A stretch of DNA of 64,000 nucleotides from contig JAUIEC010000008.1 in NCBI GenBank assembly GCA_030428945.1, forward strand, positions 62,001 through 126,000. Reading direction: 5' to 3'. Numbering within the stretch: the stretch's first letter is position 1; every line of letters starts with the position of its first letter. The notes beneath the pieces were generated by a model. The model was given only the letters and a program-made list of their open reading frames with translations. It ran no database searches and had not been told where the DNA came from. This document shows, in pieces, positions 19,186 through 27,159 of the stretch. Both the position numbers and the translations under genes were made by a program. Origin of the DNA: Phycisphaerae bacterium (GTDB taxonomy: Bacteria; Planctomycetota; Phycisphaerae; UBA1845; Fen-1342).

Positions 19186-21561
19186 ATGGAAATCGTCCTC
19201 GGCACGGTGGCGGCGGCGGCGCTGATCGGCTGCGGGTTGCTGGCGCTTCGCGCGCGGCGTCTCGCGGCCGCGCAGGCCCGCAGCGCGACCGTGATCGCCG
19301 GCCAGCAGCGCCTCCTGAACATGGTGCAGGCGCTGCCGCACACCGCCCACGTCGTCCGTCGTGACGGCCGCGAGCTGTGTCTTGATGCCGAGGGTCAACT
19401 GGCGCCGCGCGGATCGATTCTCGACCGGGTTCCGGAGGCCCTGCGGATGGATCTGCGTGCGCGGATCGAGCGGGTCCTCGACCAGGGCGGTGAGGAGAGC
19501 CTGCGGTGCGAGGTGGACGGGCGCTGGCTTGATCTCGAGGTCTTTCCGACCGGTCCCGACGAGACGACCGAACCGCTCTGCGTGGTGGCGCTGCACGACG
19601 CGACCGACCAGGAACGGGCCAACGAACGCCTGCGTCATCTGGCCAACCGCAACGGCGCGATCCTGAAGAGCTCGATGGACGGCTTCTTCGTGGTCGGCGC
19701 GAACTACGAGTTCATCGAGGTCAACGAGGCCTTCTGCCGCATGACCGGCTATTCCGGCGAAGAACTGCTCGGCATGAAGATCTCGGACCTCGAAGCGCCC
19801 GATGTCGCGCCGGAGCAGGTGCCCGCCAACGCACGGACCGGACTGCACCAGTTCCCGACCGCCCACCGGCACAAGGACGGGCACATCATCTATCTCGAAA
19901 TCAGCGTCAACGTCCACCGCGACGATGGCAACCGCATCCTGGTCGGCTTCGCCCGCGACGTGACCGAACGCCGCCAGGCCGAGCAGGAATTCACCCGCCT
20001 GAGCCGGCAGCATCGCCTGATCCTCGACTCGGCCGTCGAGGGAATCTTCGGCGTCGATCTCGAGGGACGGACGACTTTCGTCAACCCCGCGGCCGCCCGC
20101 CTGCTTGGTGTGCGGGCCGGCGAGCTGATCGGTCGGCCGATGCACACGATCTTCTGCGACGCCGGGGCCGACCCCTCCGAACCCTGCCCGAACCGCTGCC
20201 CGCTCGGGCGGGTGCTCGAGCAGGGTGGCAGCATCAGCGAAGCCGAGATGGAACTGGCGGCCGCCGCGGGCGACCCGCTGCCGGTGACCTATTCGATCAC
20301 GCCGACCTACGAAGGAACCCGGACGGTCGGCGCGGTGATCGTCTTCCGGGACGTCTCCGAGCGCGTCGCGGCCGAGCGTGAACGGCGGCAGCTCGAAGCG
20401 CACCTGCAGCAGGTCCAGCGACTCGAGAGTCTCGGGGCGCTGGCGGGCGGCATCGCCCACGACCTGAACAACATGCTGGTCGGCGTGCTGGGCAACGCCT
20501 GCCTGGCGGCCGAGGAGACGCAGCGCGGCAAGGACGTCGAACCGCGCCTGCAGCGGATCATCACGGCCGGGCAGCGGGCTTCAAAGATCATTTCGCAGAT
20601 CCTGGCGTATTCGGGGCACGTGACCCCGGACCCGGCTCCGCTGGACCTGGCCCGTTTCGTGCGCGAGACGGTCGACCTGACGCGGGCGAACGTGCCGGAG
20701 AACATCGAGCTTTCGGCCACGTTGCCGGCCGACCTGCCGCTGGTCGAGGCCGACCACGGGCAACTGCAGCAGGTGCTGAGCAACCTGGTGATCAACGCGG
20801 CCGAAGCGATCGGTGAGGCGGGCGGACGGATCGAGGTGCGGGTCGAGACGCGTTCGATCCGGGCGGAGGAGATCCGCCCCGGCGAGGATCTGCTGGAGGG
20901 TGCGTTCCTGGCGCTGATCGTCCGGGACGATGGCTGCGGGATTCCGCCGGACAAGCTCAGCCGGATCTTCGAGCCGTTCTTCTCGCAGAAGGGCGTGGGT
21001 CGCGGGCTGGGACTGGCGGCGATGCACGGCATCGTGCGGGCACACGGCGGGGCCGTCCGGGTCGAGAGCGAGGTCGGCCGGGGAACGACCTTCACCGTGC
21101 TGCTGCCGAGCATGCCGGCCGGAGCGCGGGTGGCCGCCCCCGAGTCGCACCCGCGCGAGGTCAGCGGCGACGCGACGGTGCTGGTGATCGATGACGAGGC
21201 GGATGTCCGCGAGGTGGTGCACGACGTGCTGGCGAGTCGCGGCATGCGCGTGCTGGCGGCGTCGGATGGTGCCCGCGGGCTGGAGATCTATCAGTCGCAG
21301 CCCGACGCGATCGACCTGGTGCTGCTCGACATGACCATGCCGGGCCTCAGCGGGGCCGAGGTCTTCCAGGCGATCCGGGCGGCCCGTCCGGACGCGCGCG
21401 TCGTCGTCGCCAGCGGGTTCGCCGAGAAGGACGTTCTGGAGCAGCTCGGCGAAGGCCACCCCGACGGCTTCGTGCACAAGCCCTTCACGCTCAATGCTCT
21501 GCTCGAACGGGTCTCGGCCGTGCTTGGCGACAGTCACGCAAGTGAGCAAGTGAGCAAGTGA
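19186..21561 (+). CDS. Hybrid sensor histidine kinase with PAS domains and receiver
   Basis: 791 residues. The ATG at 19186 follows GGAGG by 9 bases. A membrane span (residues ~4-24) is followed by three PAS-like domains (~45-130, ~150-270, ~275-395), one with a Cys-rich insert (CDAGADPSEPCPNRCPL). The HisKA helix has His425 in GGIAHDLNN, the ATPase domain has the N, G1 and G2 boxes (DDGCGIPPD, GRGLGLA), and a C-terminal receiver has phospho-acceptor Asp715 (LVLLDMTMPG). The last residues (ASEQVSK) and the stop codon come from an octamer tandem repeat that runs into the gene end, so the C-terminus is repeat-derived. Confidence 0.9.
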   Translation: MEIVLGTVAAAALIGCGLLALRARRLAAAQARSATVIAGQQRLLNMVQALPHTAHVVRRDGRELCLDAEGQLAPRGSILDRVPEALRMDLRARIERVLDQGGEESLRCEVDGRWLDLEVFPTGPDETTEPLCVVALHDATDQERANERLRHLANRNGAILKSSMDGFFVVGANYEFIEVNEAFCRMTGYSGEELLGMKISDLEAPDVAPEQVPANARTGLHQFPTAHRHKDGHIIYLEISVNVHRDDGNRILVGFARDVTERRQAEQEFTRLSRQHRLILDSAVEGIFGVDLEGRTTFVNPAAARLLGVRAGELIGRPMHTIFCDAGADPSEPCPNRCPLGRVLEQGGSISEAEMELAAAAGDPLPVTYSITPTYEGTRTVGAVIVFRDVSERVAAERERRQLEAHLQQVQRLESLGALAGGIAHDLNNMLVGVLGNACLAAEETQRGKDVEPRLQRIITAGQRASKIISQILAYSGHVTPDPAPLDLARFVRETVDLTRANVPENIELSATLPADLPLVEADHGQLQQVLSNLVINAAEAIGEAGGRIEVRVETRSIRAEEIRPGEDLLEGAFLALIVRDDGCGIPPDKLSRIFEPFFSQKGVGRGLGLAAMHGIVRAHGGAVRVESEVGRGTTFTVLLPSMPAGARVAAPESHPREVSGDATVLVIDDEADVREVVHDVLASRGMRVLAASDGARGLEIYQSQPDAIDLVLLDMTMPGLSGAEVFQAIRAARPDARVVVASGFAEKDVLEQLGEGHPDGFVHKPFTLNALLERVSAVLGDSHASEQVSK

Positions 21562-21598
21562 GCAAGTCAGCAAGTAAGCAAGTAAGCAATTTAGCACG
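21537..21598 (+). repeat. Tandem 8-bp repeat (GCAAGTGA/GCAAGTAA)
   Basis: About seven degenerate octamer copies overlap the last codons and stop of the hybrid kinase gene. They are the same family as 12076-12165. Confidence 0.85.
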
Positions 21599-21660
21599 TG
21601 CGAGGCGGCCCGCCCGGCGTGCTTCCTGTTCCCGGTTCCCGTCTGCCCTACAATCCCGGC

Positions 21661-21879
21661 ATGAAGCTGGTGGAAGGCGAGCACTACTACTGCGAGAACG
21701 GCCTGTACGTCTTCACGTCGCTGTTCCTCCTGCTGCGGGGGTACTGCTGCGAGTCGGGCTGTCGGCATTGTCCCTATGACGCCAAGGGCTGGCCGCGGGA
21801 CGAGTTCCGCCAGGCGCTGCCGCAGGCGTACGCGACGGCGTGCGCGGCGATCCGGGCCCGCCGGCAGCGGGATGCCTGA
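21661..21879 (+). CDS. DUF5522-type small cysteine protein
   Basis: 72 residues. The sequence matches the conserved layout of DUF5522: EG..YY.ENGLYVFT, LLLRGYCC and CRHCPY. Four cysteines (CC, then C..C with His) suggest metal or redox binding. Function of the family is unknown. The ATG is chosen because it begins at the family's usual start. An in-frame start 63 bases upstream would add repeat-derived residues only. It stands alone between the hybrid kinase and a secreted protein. Confidence 0.8.
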   Translation: MKLVEGEHYYCENGLYVFTSLFLLLRGYCCESGCRHCPYDAKGWPRDEFRQALPQAYATACAAIRARRQRDA

Positions 21880-21945
21880 TTTCGCCAACCTCGGCCGATC
21901 CCGGGTGTCTCTGCAGATGCCCGGGCAACAACCGAGGAGAACACG

Positions 21946-22506
21946 ATGCATCTGCGATCCCGCTTTGCGCTGGCGCTGCTGGCCGGCCTGACCGCCCCCA
22001 TCACGTTTGCCCAGGTACAGGTCACCCGAACGGGGCAGGCCGTAGCGCCGCCGCCGCCGCCGACCCCGATCCGGGTGGAACTGGACGATCTTGACGGCGA
22101 CGTGATTCGCCGCGGCAACGACTGGCTGCTCGAGATCGAGTACGAGGTCAAGGTTCGCACGCCGCAGCACCTGGTTCCGCTGGTCCTGTACGTCGATGTC
22201 AGCGAGGGCGGCCGCGCGATCCGCGACCACCAGGGTCGCCCGCTGCAGATCGCGATCCCGCTGGATCGGCCGACCAAGCAGAAGCGCAGCAAGATCGAGT
22301 ATGAAGGCACCGCCCTGGTCGTGCTCGACCCGCGTTCGTTCGGCAAGGCCGACTTCGACCTGCGCGGCTCGGTCGTCCAGGCGGGCAGCACGCACGTCCT
22401 GGCCCGCGAAGAGGGGGACGCCGATTACGATCGCCCCTGGCGCTGGCGGCCGACCTTCGGCGTCGGTGTCGGGATCGGCCCCGTCGGCGTCGGGATCGGG
22501 ATTTAG
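21946..22506 (+). CDS. Secreted protein of unknown function
   Basis: 186 residues with a signal peptide (hydrophobic FALALLAGLTAPITF, cut near AQ), a Pro-rich linker (APPPPPTP) and a beta-rich domain. It ends in a Gly/Val/Ile repeat (GVGVGIGPVGVGIGI) that resembles a membrane-interacting or glycine-zipper-like tail. The ribosome site is GAGGAGA. No family is recognised. A perfect heptamer array starts immediately after the stop. Confidence 0.6.
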   Translation: MHLRSRFALALLAGLTAPITFAQVQVTRTGQAVAPPPPPTPIRVELDDLDGDVIRRGNDWLLEIEYEVKVRTPQHLVPLVLYVDVSEGGRAIRDHQGRPLQIAIPLDRPTKQKRSKIEYEGTALVVLDPRSFGKADFDLRGSVVQAGSTHVLAREEGDADYDRPWRWRPTFGVGVGIGPVGVGIGI

Positions 22507-22507
22507 G

Positions 22508-22550
22508 GAAGGGAACAGGGAACAGGGAACAGGGAACAGGGAACAGGGAG
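22508..22550 (+). repeat. Perfect 7-bp tandem repeat (GGGAACA)
   Basis: Five exact copies of GGGAACA plus partial ends follow the stop of the previous gene. Degenerate copies appear near 12310 (opposite strand) and 21622. Confidence 0.9.
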
Positions 22551-22591
22551 GTGGGGCGGCCGGTTCGGCATCCGGGGCTCGGGGGTGCCCT

Positions 22592-22622
22592 TGCCTTGCT
22601 TACCTGCTCACCCGCTTACTCT
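22592..22622 (-). repeat. Short octamer repeat, reverse orientation
   Basis: About three to four degenerate copies of the GCAAGTAA-type octamer lie on the minus strand, just past the stop of the next leftward gene. Confidence 0.6.
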
Positions 22623-22626
22623 TCCG

Positions 22627-23040
22627 TCACTCGCTGTCCTGGAACGCGTAGCCTGTTACGCCGAGGCCGACGCCGTCTTCGGTGGTGACGATCTTGAGCG
22701 ATTCGCCGGCCTGCAGGCGAAGGGGGGCGAAGCTGCCGGGATCGCCGACCGCGTAGACGCCGACCGGGCGGTCGTCGATCAGCAGGGTGGCCGTCACGCA
22801 TGCGGATGCACATCGACCGAGGTGAATGCTGGTGACGTAGCAGCGCTGTCCGTCCGGCACGGTCAGCAGCGTGACCGGGCTGTCGGCCCGGCTCCAGGCG
22901 GTCTTCCAGAAGCTGTGTCGGGCGAGTGCTTCGAACTGCGTGACGCTCGCCGGCCGGCCGCGCTGGGCGATCTGTCCGGAGAGGATCGCGCCGAGTGCGA
23001 CGGCACCGACGAGTGCCAGGATCCGGGTGGTTTTCTGCAT
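22627..23040 (-). CDS. Small exported protein of unknown function
   Basis: 137 residues. The ATG is preceded by GGGAG. The N-terminus is a signal peptide or anchor (ILALVGAVALGAILSG). The mature part is beta-rich with a cysteine pair (RCASAC) and a possible third Cys in GQRCYVTS. Alternating hydrophobic strands suggest a beta-sandwich. No family is recognised. It is followed by octamer repeats rather than a clear terminator. Confidence 0.6.
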   Translation of the reverse strand: MQKTTRILALVGAVALGAILSGQIAQRGRPASVTQFEALARHSFWKTAWSRADSPVTLLTVPDGQRCYVTSIHLGRCASACVTATLLIDDRPVGVYAVGDPGSFAPLRLQAGESLKIVTTEDGVGLGVTGYAFQDSE

Positions 23041-23154
23041 GGGCTGCTCCCGCTTCGGGGTACCGTTCCGTCGTCACCCTTCGGGAACCGCCCGAGGTGT
23101 CCGCTGAACGTCCGGCGCATTGTCGTCGGAAAGCGGGGTGCGCCAAACCAAAGC

Positions 23155-23186
23155 GGCGGCCTGCGGAACGAATCCCGCAGGCCGCC
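23155..23186 (-). terminator. Hairpin after the dockerin-type gene
   Basis: A perfect 12-bp stem (GGCGGCCTGCGG / CCGCAGGCCGCC) with an 8-base loop sits 22 bases past the stop. On the minus strand it is followed by GCTTTGGTTT. Confidence 0.65.
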
Positions 23187-23208
23187 AACTGGAGGGAAGA
23201 GGAGAGAA

Positions 23209-24582
23209 TCAGCAGGTGGCACCGAAGTTCGCCAGCACCACGGCCAGGTCGCTCAGATCGGTGTCGCCATCGCCGTCCGCGTCACCCGGGCAGGTGGGCG
23301 AGGGCGGGCTCGTGCAGCCGAAGTCGGCCAGCACGACGGCCAGGTCGCTCAGCCCGACGACACCGTCGCCGTCCAGGTCGCCGCGGATCTGGCAGGTCAC
23401 GTCGAGGGCGTCCAGTTCGTCCGCCCGGACGAACCCGCTGCGGATCGTGGCCAGGCCGAGCACTTCGGCCGGGACCCAGATGCCCGGCGTCACGGCGCCC
23501 GGGACCGGCGGGACCAAAATGTCACCTTCTTCGATCGGCAGGCCGCAGAGGCTGTCGATCATGCCGATCGTGCCCGACCCGCGCGACAGCGAGAAGAACA
23601 GCATGTCGGTGCCGCCACCCAACCAGTCGTAGGGGCCCATCGACGGCTCGTAGACGCCGCTGCCGTTCTCGGCCAGGACCAGTGCGTCGAGTTCATCCGG
23701 CGGCGACCCGATCGGTCCCGTGTTCAGGCCGAGCAGCGGGGCCGGGGCGAAGATGAACGGACCGACGCCGGGACCCGGCGCGACCAGCACATCGGCGCCG
23801 GTGACACCGACCGTCAGAGCCGAACCGCTGTGGGCGAAGCCCTCGAGGCCGTCGAACGTGACGTCATCCAGCGAGAAGTAGACCGGATAGATCGGCGGGC
23901 CGCCCAGCGGCGTGTCGATGTCCAGCGCGTCGAGGTTCGTACCCGCGTCCGGGACGCCCGGGCCGAACGGGTTCGGTTCGATCAGCCCGAAGCCCGGTCC
24001 GCCGAACGGCAGCAGTCCGTCGCCGTCGAGCATCGCCACGTTGCCGACGATCGGCGCCGAGCACGGCCCGATCATCGCACCGGCGTCACGGAACACGTCG
24101 GCCGAGGCTTCGCGGGCACCGGTCGCGCCTTCGGTGAAGACGTTCGGGGGCGGCGTGGCGCCGATGCCGACCGCGAACTCGTCGACCGAGAAGTGCCATA
24201 CGTTGCGGATGCCCTGCGGGCGGACGATCGCATCGCGGCCGTAGCTGAGGGCGTCGACTTCGACGAAGCCGACCATGCCGGGGCCGTAGCCGGGGGCGTA
24301 GGCCGGCAGCGCCAGCCCGCCCGGGCCGGCCGGGATGTAGATGCACGGTCCCGGCGTCGGCCCTGGGGCGGGTCCTCCAAAGAAACCGGCCAGGATGTCA
24401 CCTTCGGTCAGTGGCGGGCCGCCCGCACAGGCATCGGGGGCGCCGATCGGGGGGCCCTGGAAGTCGACCGAAAAGGTACCCTGGGCGGCCGCGATCGCCG
24501 CGCTCCCAAAAGCAAACGTCGCGATGACACCAAGTTGAACGGCCCAGCGGCGTGCGCGGGTGGTGATCTGGAAGTCTCTCAT
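23209..24582 (-). CDS. Large secreted protein with two C-terminal dockerin-like repeats
   Basis: 457 residues. A strong AGGAGG site precedes the ATG. The signal peptide is long (GVIATFAFGSAAIAAAQ). The body is Gly/Pro/Asp-rich and beta-like with few Lys, typical of planctomycete exoproteins. The last ~60 residues hold two calcium-binding dockerin-type repeats (DLDGDGVVGLSDLAVVLADF and DADGDGDTDLSDLAVVLANF), each followed by a Cys. These repeats usually bind Ca and may anchor the protein at the surface. Partner and function are unknown. The paralogue-like arrangement at 11154 shares the repeat type only. Confidence 0.75.
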   Translation of the reverse strand: MRDFQITTRARRWAVQLGVIATFAFGSAAIAAAQGTFSVDFQGPPIGAPDACAGGPPLTEGDILAGFFGGPAPGPTPGPCIYIPAGPGGLALPAYAPGYGPGMVGFVEVDALSYGRDAIVRPQGIRNVWHFSVDEFAVGIGATPPPNVFTEGATGAREASADVFRDAGAMIGPCSAPIVGNVAMLDGDGLLPFGGPGFGLIEPNPFGPGVPDAGTNLDALDIDTPLGGPPIYPVYFSLDDVTFDGLEGFAHSGSALTVGVTGADVLVAPGPGVGPFIFAPAPLLGLNTGPIGSPPDELDALVLAENGSGVYEPSMGPYDWLGGGTDMLFFSLSRGSGTIGMIDSLCGLPIEEGDILVPPVPGAVTPGIWVPAEVLGLATIRSGFVRADELDALDVTCQIRGDLDGDGVVGLSDLAVVLADFGCTSPPSPTCPGDADGDGDTDLSDLAVVLANFGATC

Positions 24583-24931
24583 TCTGATCCTCCTCGAAAT
24601 GGAACAGAGTCGTGCCCGCCGGCGGCGCCCTTCGCTGCCTGGCCGAGATCGCCGATCCGTTCCGCACGACGATCTGCCCGGATGACGGACCAGCCGGCGC
24701 GGTGGCCGGGCAAAATCCGAAAAAACTTCGCCGCGCCCGCCGCCGTCCGGGCCGATCGCGATTGGTTTGCTCGAACGCCCGGCCGGCAGCTCGGCGCGGG
24801 TGTGCCACCGCGATCCTCGTGGTGTCTTTCGGGGTCGTGGGCCGTGAAGCAGATTTGCCAGGCTCCACCCTGAACCCGGTTCGCCCCCGGGTTACAATCC
24901 TCCCCCAATGGGCCCGCGCGCCCGTTTTTTT
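24583..24931. other. Intergenic region before tRNA-Ser
   Basis: It should contain the promoters of the leftward dockerin gene and of tRNA-Ser, but no high-quality promoter is evident. A small GC hairpin with a T-run (GGGCCCGCGCGCCCGTTTTTTT, 24910-24931) sits directly before the tRNA. Confidence 0.4.
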
Positions 24932-25016
24932 GGAGAGGTGGCCGAGCGGCTGAAGGCGGCGGTCTTGAAAACCGCTGATGCGCAAGCATCCGGGGGTTCG
25001 AATCCCTCCCTCTCCG
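24932..25016 (+). tRNA. tRNA-Ser (UGA)
   Basis: A class II tRNA of 85 nt. The acceptor GGAGAGG pairs with CCTCTCC, with discriminator G. Anticodon stem GCGGT/ACCGC carries loop CTTGAAA with anticodon TGA. A long variable arm (TGATGCGCAAGCATC) and T arm GGTTCGAATCC follow. Its 3' end is a likely attachment site because an integrase gene starts 134 bases downstream. Confidence 0.95.
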
Positions 25017-25025
25017 ATTTCTTTG

Positions 25026-25064
25026 AGGCCCGTGAGTCCTAAGTGATGGACTGACGGGCCTTTA
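25026..25064 (+). terminator. Terminator of tRNA-Ser
   Basis: AGGCCCGT..GTCC pairs with GGAC..ACGGGCCT, followed by TTTAT, beginning 10 bases after the tRNA. Confidence 0.7.
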
Positions 25065-25149
25065 TCATCTGCTGGCTTCTTCGAGATCCCCGTTTTGTGG
25101 CGGTGTTTGTGGCGTTTTGTAGCGCCAGGGTTCTCCGAGGAGCGCGTCC

Positions 25150-26529
25150 ATGTCACGCAAGAACCAGTCGTTTCGGACAGGCAAAGTCACCGGGTACCTT
25201 CGTGGAGAGGTCTGGTACCTGTGTTACTACGAGAATGGCCGGCGCTGCCGGCCGCGCGTCGGGACGGACAAGTCCGCCGCCCGACAGCTGGCAGCACAGA
25301 CCAACGCGCAGCTCGCGACCGGCGGGCCGGCACCAATGAGCTTCGTCCCCATCAAGCTCAGTGCGCTGCGCGACCAGTGGCTCGACTACCACGAGGACGT
25401 GCTGCGATCGTCAGTCGCAACCATCCAGCGCTATCGAACCGCCACTGCCCATCTAATCCGGTTTATTGGAGTCACCCGTGGCGTTGAGTTGGCATCGCAC
25501 TTTCGGCCGGCGCATGCCGAAGCGTTCGCGGCGCATCTGCGGCGTGTGAAAGTGGCACCCAACGGACACCCGAACGCGACGAAACGACCGCTGAGCGACA
25601 AGGGCGTCAAGTACATCCTGGAGGTGAGTCGGAGCCTGTTCAACTACGCGGGCCAGCGCCGGCACCTGCCGCCGTATGCCGAGAATCCGTTTTCGGCGAT
25701 CGGGATCGATCGGATCCCGATCGAAGACTCAAAACCGTTCATTGGGCTCACAAGTGATCAGGAGCGGCGCTTCCTGGAATCGTGTGACAACTGGGCGTTT
25801 CCAATCTTCCTGACGCTCATGCTGACGGGTATGCGGCCCGGTGAACTGACGCACGCGCTGTTGCCGAATGACCTCGATCTGGACGGGGGCTGGCTTCACG
25901 TCCGCAACAAGCGCGAGTTGGGCTGGCGGGTGAAGACCCGCAACGATCGCGCTATCCCGCTTGTGCCGGAGTTGATTTCCGTACTCAGGTCGGTGATCGG
26001 CAACCGCGCAGCGGGGCCGGCATTCCTCAGGCGGCGGTACCTCGCCGAGGAGCCACCCGCTCTGGCGTGCCTTACTGAGAACGAGCTCCGGGCCGAACTG
26101 ATCCGCCGCGTTGAATTCAGAACGGCGGACTCCGACGGGTCCATCACGCGCGAGACATCACACCGCATCGCACAACGGTTGTGGCGCGACTGCGGAGCGA
26201 TCAAGACGGACGAAATCCGCACGGCGTTCAAACGACTTACCGGACGGATTGAACTTCCGCACCTGACCGCGCCAATGGTGCTTCGGCACATGTTCGCCAC
26301 AACACTTCAGGACGCGAATGTCGATCCGTTGATCCGCAACCAACTCATGGGGCACGTGTCGGCCGAGCGGCGGGCCACGGCGGGAGGCCTCGGGATGACC
26401 GGCACCTACACGCACACCCGGCCCGAGACTGCCCGGAAACAAATGGCCGCGGCACTCAGCGACCGAGCTGCGCTTGCCGTTGCACGGGAGTGGTTGGCCG
26501 AATGCGCGTGCCGTGGGCGAGAACGCTGA
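25150..26529 (+). CDS. Tyrosine recombinase (integrase)
   Basis: 459 residues. The ATG is preceded by GAGGAG at 7 bases. The N-terminal half has a SAM-like core-binding domain (~65-170). The catalytic domain has the first Arg in LTGMRPGEL, the second Arg in MVLRHMFATTL, the GH of LMGHVSAE and the nucleophile Tyr in TYTHTRPE. The usual His of the HxxR box is replaced by Met (MVLR), a noticeable change. Length and layout fit element-encoded integrases. Its position beside the tRNA-Ser 3' end suggests it integrated the DNA to its right. Confidence 0.88.
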   Translation: MSRKNQSFRTGKVTGYLRGEVWYLCYYENGRRCRPRVGTDKSAARQLAAQTNAQLATGGPAPMSFVPIKLSALRDQWLDYHEDVLRSSVATIQRYRTATAHLIRFIGVTRGVELASHFRPAHAEAFAAHLRRVKVAPNGHPNATKRPLSDKGVKYILEVSRSLFNYAGQRRHLPPYAENPFSAIGIDRIPIEDSKPFIGLTSDQERRFLESCDNWAFPIFLTLMLTGMRPGELTHALLPNDLDLDGGWLHVRNKRELGWRVKTRNDRAIPLVPELISVLRSVIGNRAAGPAFLRRRYLAEEPPALACLTENELRAELIRRVEFRTADSDGSITRETSHRIAQRLWRDCGAIKTDEIRTAFKRLTGRIELPHLTAPMVLRHMFATTLQDANVDPLIRNQLMGHVSAERRATAGGLGMTGTYTHTRPETARKQMAAALSDRAALAVAREWLAECACRGRER

Positions 26530-26615
26530 TGCGACCGACCGGGTCTCGACGCCATCGCGTGCATCACCTGGGATCGCCACCGAAGCTAACGGGTGGGCCC
26601 GTGTCTGCGACCACC

Positions 26616-26643
26616 TTAATTCGAGGCCAAAACGTGTTATAAT
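26616..26643 (+). promoter_or_regulatory. Promoter of cassette unit 1
   Basis: TTAATT (26616-26621), a 16-base spacer and a perfect TATAAT (26638-26643), preceded by CCACC. The same CCACC-TTAATT-N16 arrangement recurs at 31755 before unit 2. Confidence 0.7.
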
Positions 26644-26679
26644 AGAGTGAGAGCAAATAGCTATCAGCAAGTACTTTCC

Positions 26680-26718
26680 GGCCGCGCAGACGTTGTGTCT
26701 CAGCGGCCCTTTTTTCTT
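26680..26718 (+). terminator. Promoter-proximal terminator or attenuator of unit 1
   Basis: GGCCGC pairs with GCGGCC, with an inner AGAC/GTCT stem, followed by CTTTTTTCTT. It lies between the promoter and the first gene, so most transcripts would stop unless antitermination occurs. Confidence 0.7.
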
Positions 26719-26738
26719 GTCCCGATCCAGGAGACTGC

Positions 26739-26912
26739 ATGAAACAGAACCGTCCCCCGCCGCGCGATCCGTTCTCATTCTGGCTCTGGTGTCTCGACGC
26801 ATTCATCGTCGAGCCGCTTGAGACCATCCTCCGCCCCCGAGCCGACTCTCCCGGTAAATGCTCTTCCTCAACCCGACCAAAACGCCGACGCCGTCGCAGG
26901 AGGCGGCGATGA
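26739..26912 (+). CDS. 57-residue protein, first gene after the attenuator
   Basis: The ATG is preceded by CAGGAGA. The peptide has an aromatic stretch (DPFSFWLWCLDAFIVEPLET) that could sit at a membrane surface and ends in an Arg run. That run comes from codons overlapping the AGGAGG ribosome site of the next gene (ATGA overlap), so the C-terminus may be shaped by coupling rather than function. No family recognised. Confidence 0.5.
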   Translation: MKQNRPPPRDPFSFWLWCLDAFIVEPLETILRPRADSPGKCSSSTRPKRRRRRRRRR

Positions 26913-27058
26913 GCAGCGACCGCAGCTTCCTCATCGTCGCAGGCGTCATCGTCAGCGCAGCCATCTTGATTCGATCTGAACCAGCTTCAGGCTGGTCGCT
27001 CCTGATCGTGCTTGTGATCGTCCTCGGGGCAATGGGGCGGCACATTCGCCGCGGCTAA
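26909..27058 (+). CDS. 49-residue two-span membrane protein
   Basis: It starts within the stop of the previous gene and has an AGGAGG site 5 bases upstream. Two hydrophobic spans (FLIVAGVIVSAAILI and SLLIVLVIVLGAMG) are joined by a short loop and end in a basic tail (RHIRRG). Translational coupling suggests that it works with the preceding small protein. Unknown function. The paired layout resembles small membrane proteins of mobile elements. Confidence 0.55.
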   Translation: MSSDRSFLIVAGVIVSAAILIRSEPASGWSLLIVLVIVLGAMGRHIRRG

Positions 27059-27159
27059 CACGGCCGCTCGCCACTCAGCGAGTTGGCAAAGACCACAGAC
27101 AATCGATCGCACACCACTTCCTTCTTGATTGATCTCCGTTCCAAACATGGAGCCCTACG

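Noticed and set aside
12076-22622. Octamer and heptamer arrays considered as CRISPR-like
   Set aside because: Units are only 7-8 bp with no spacers and no cas genes nearby.
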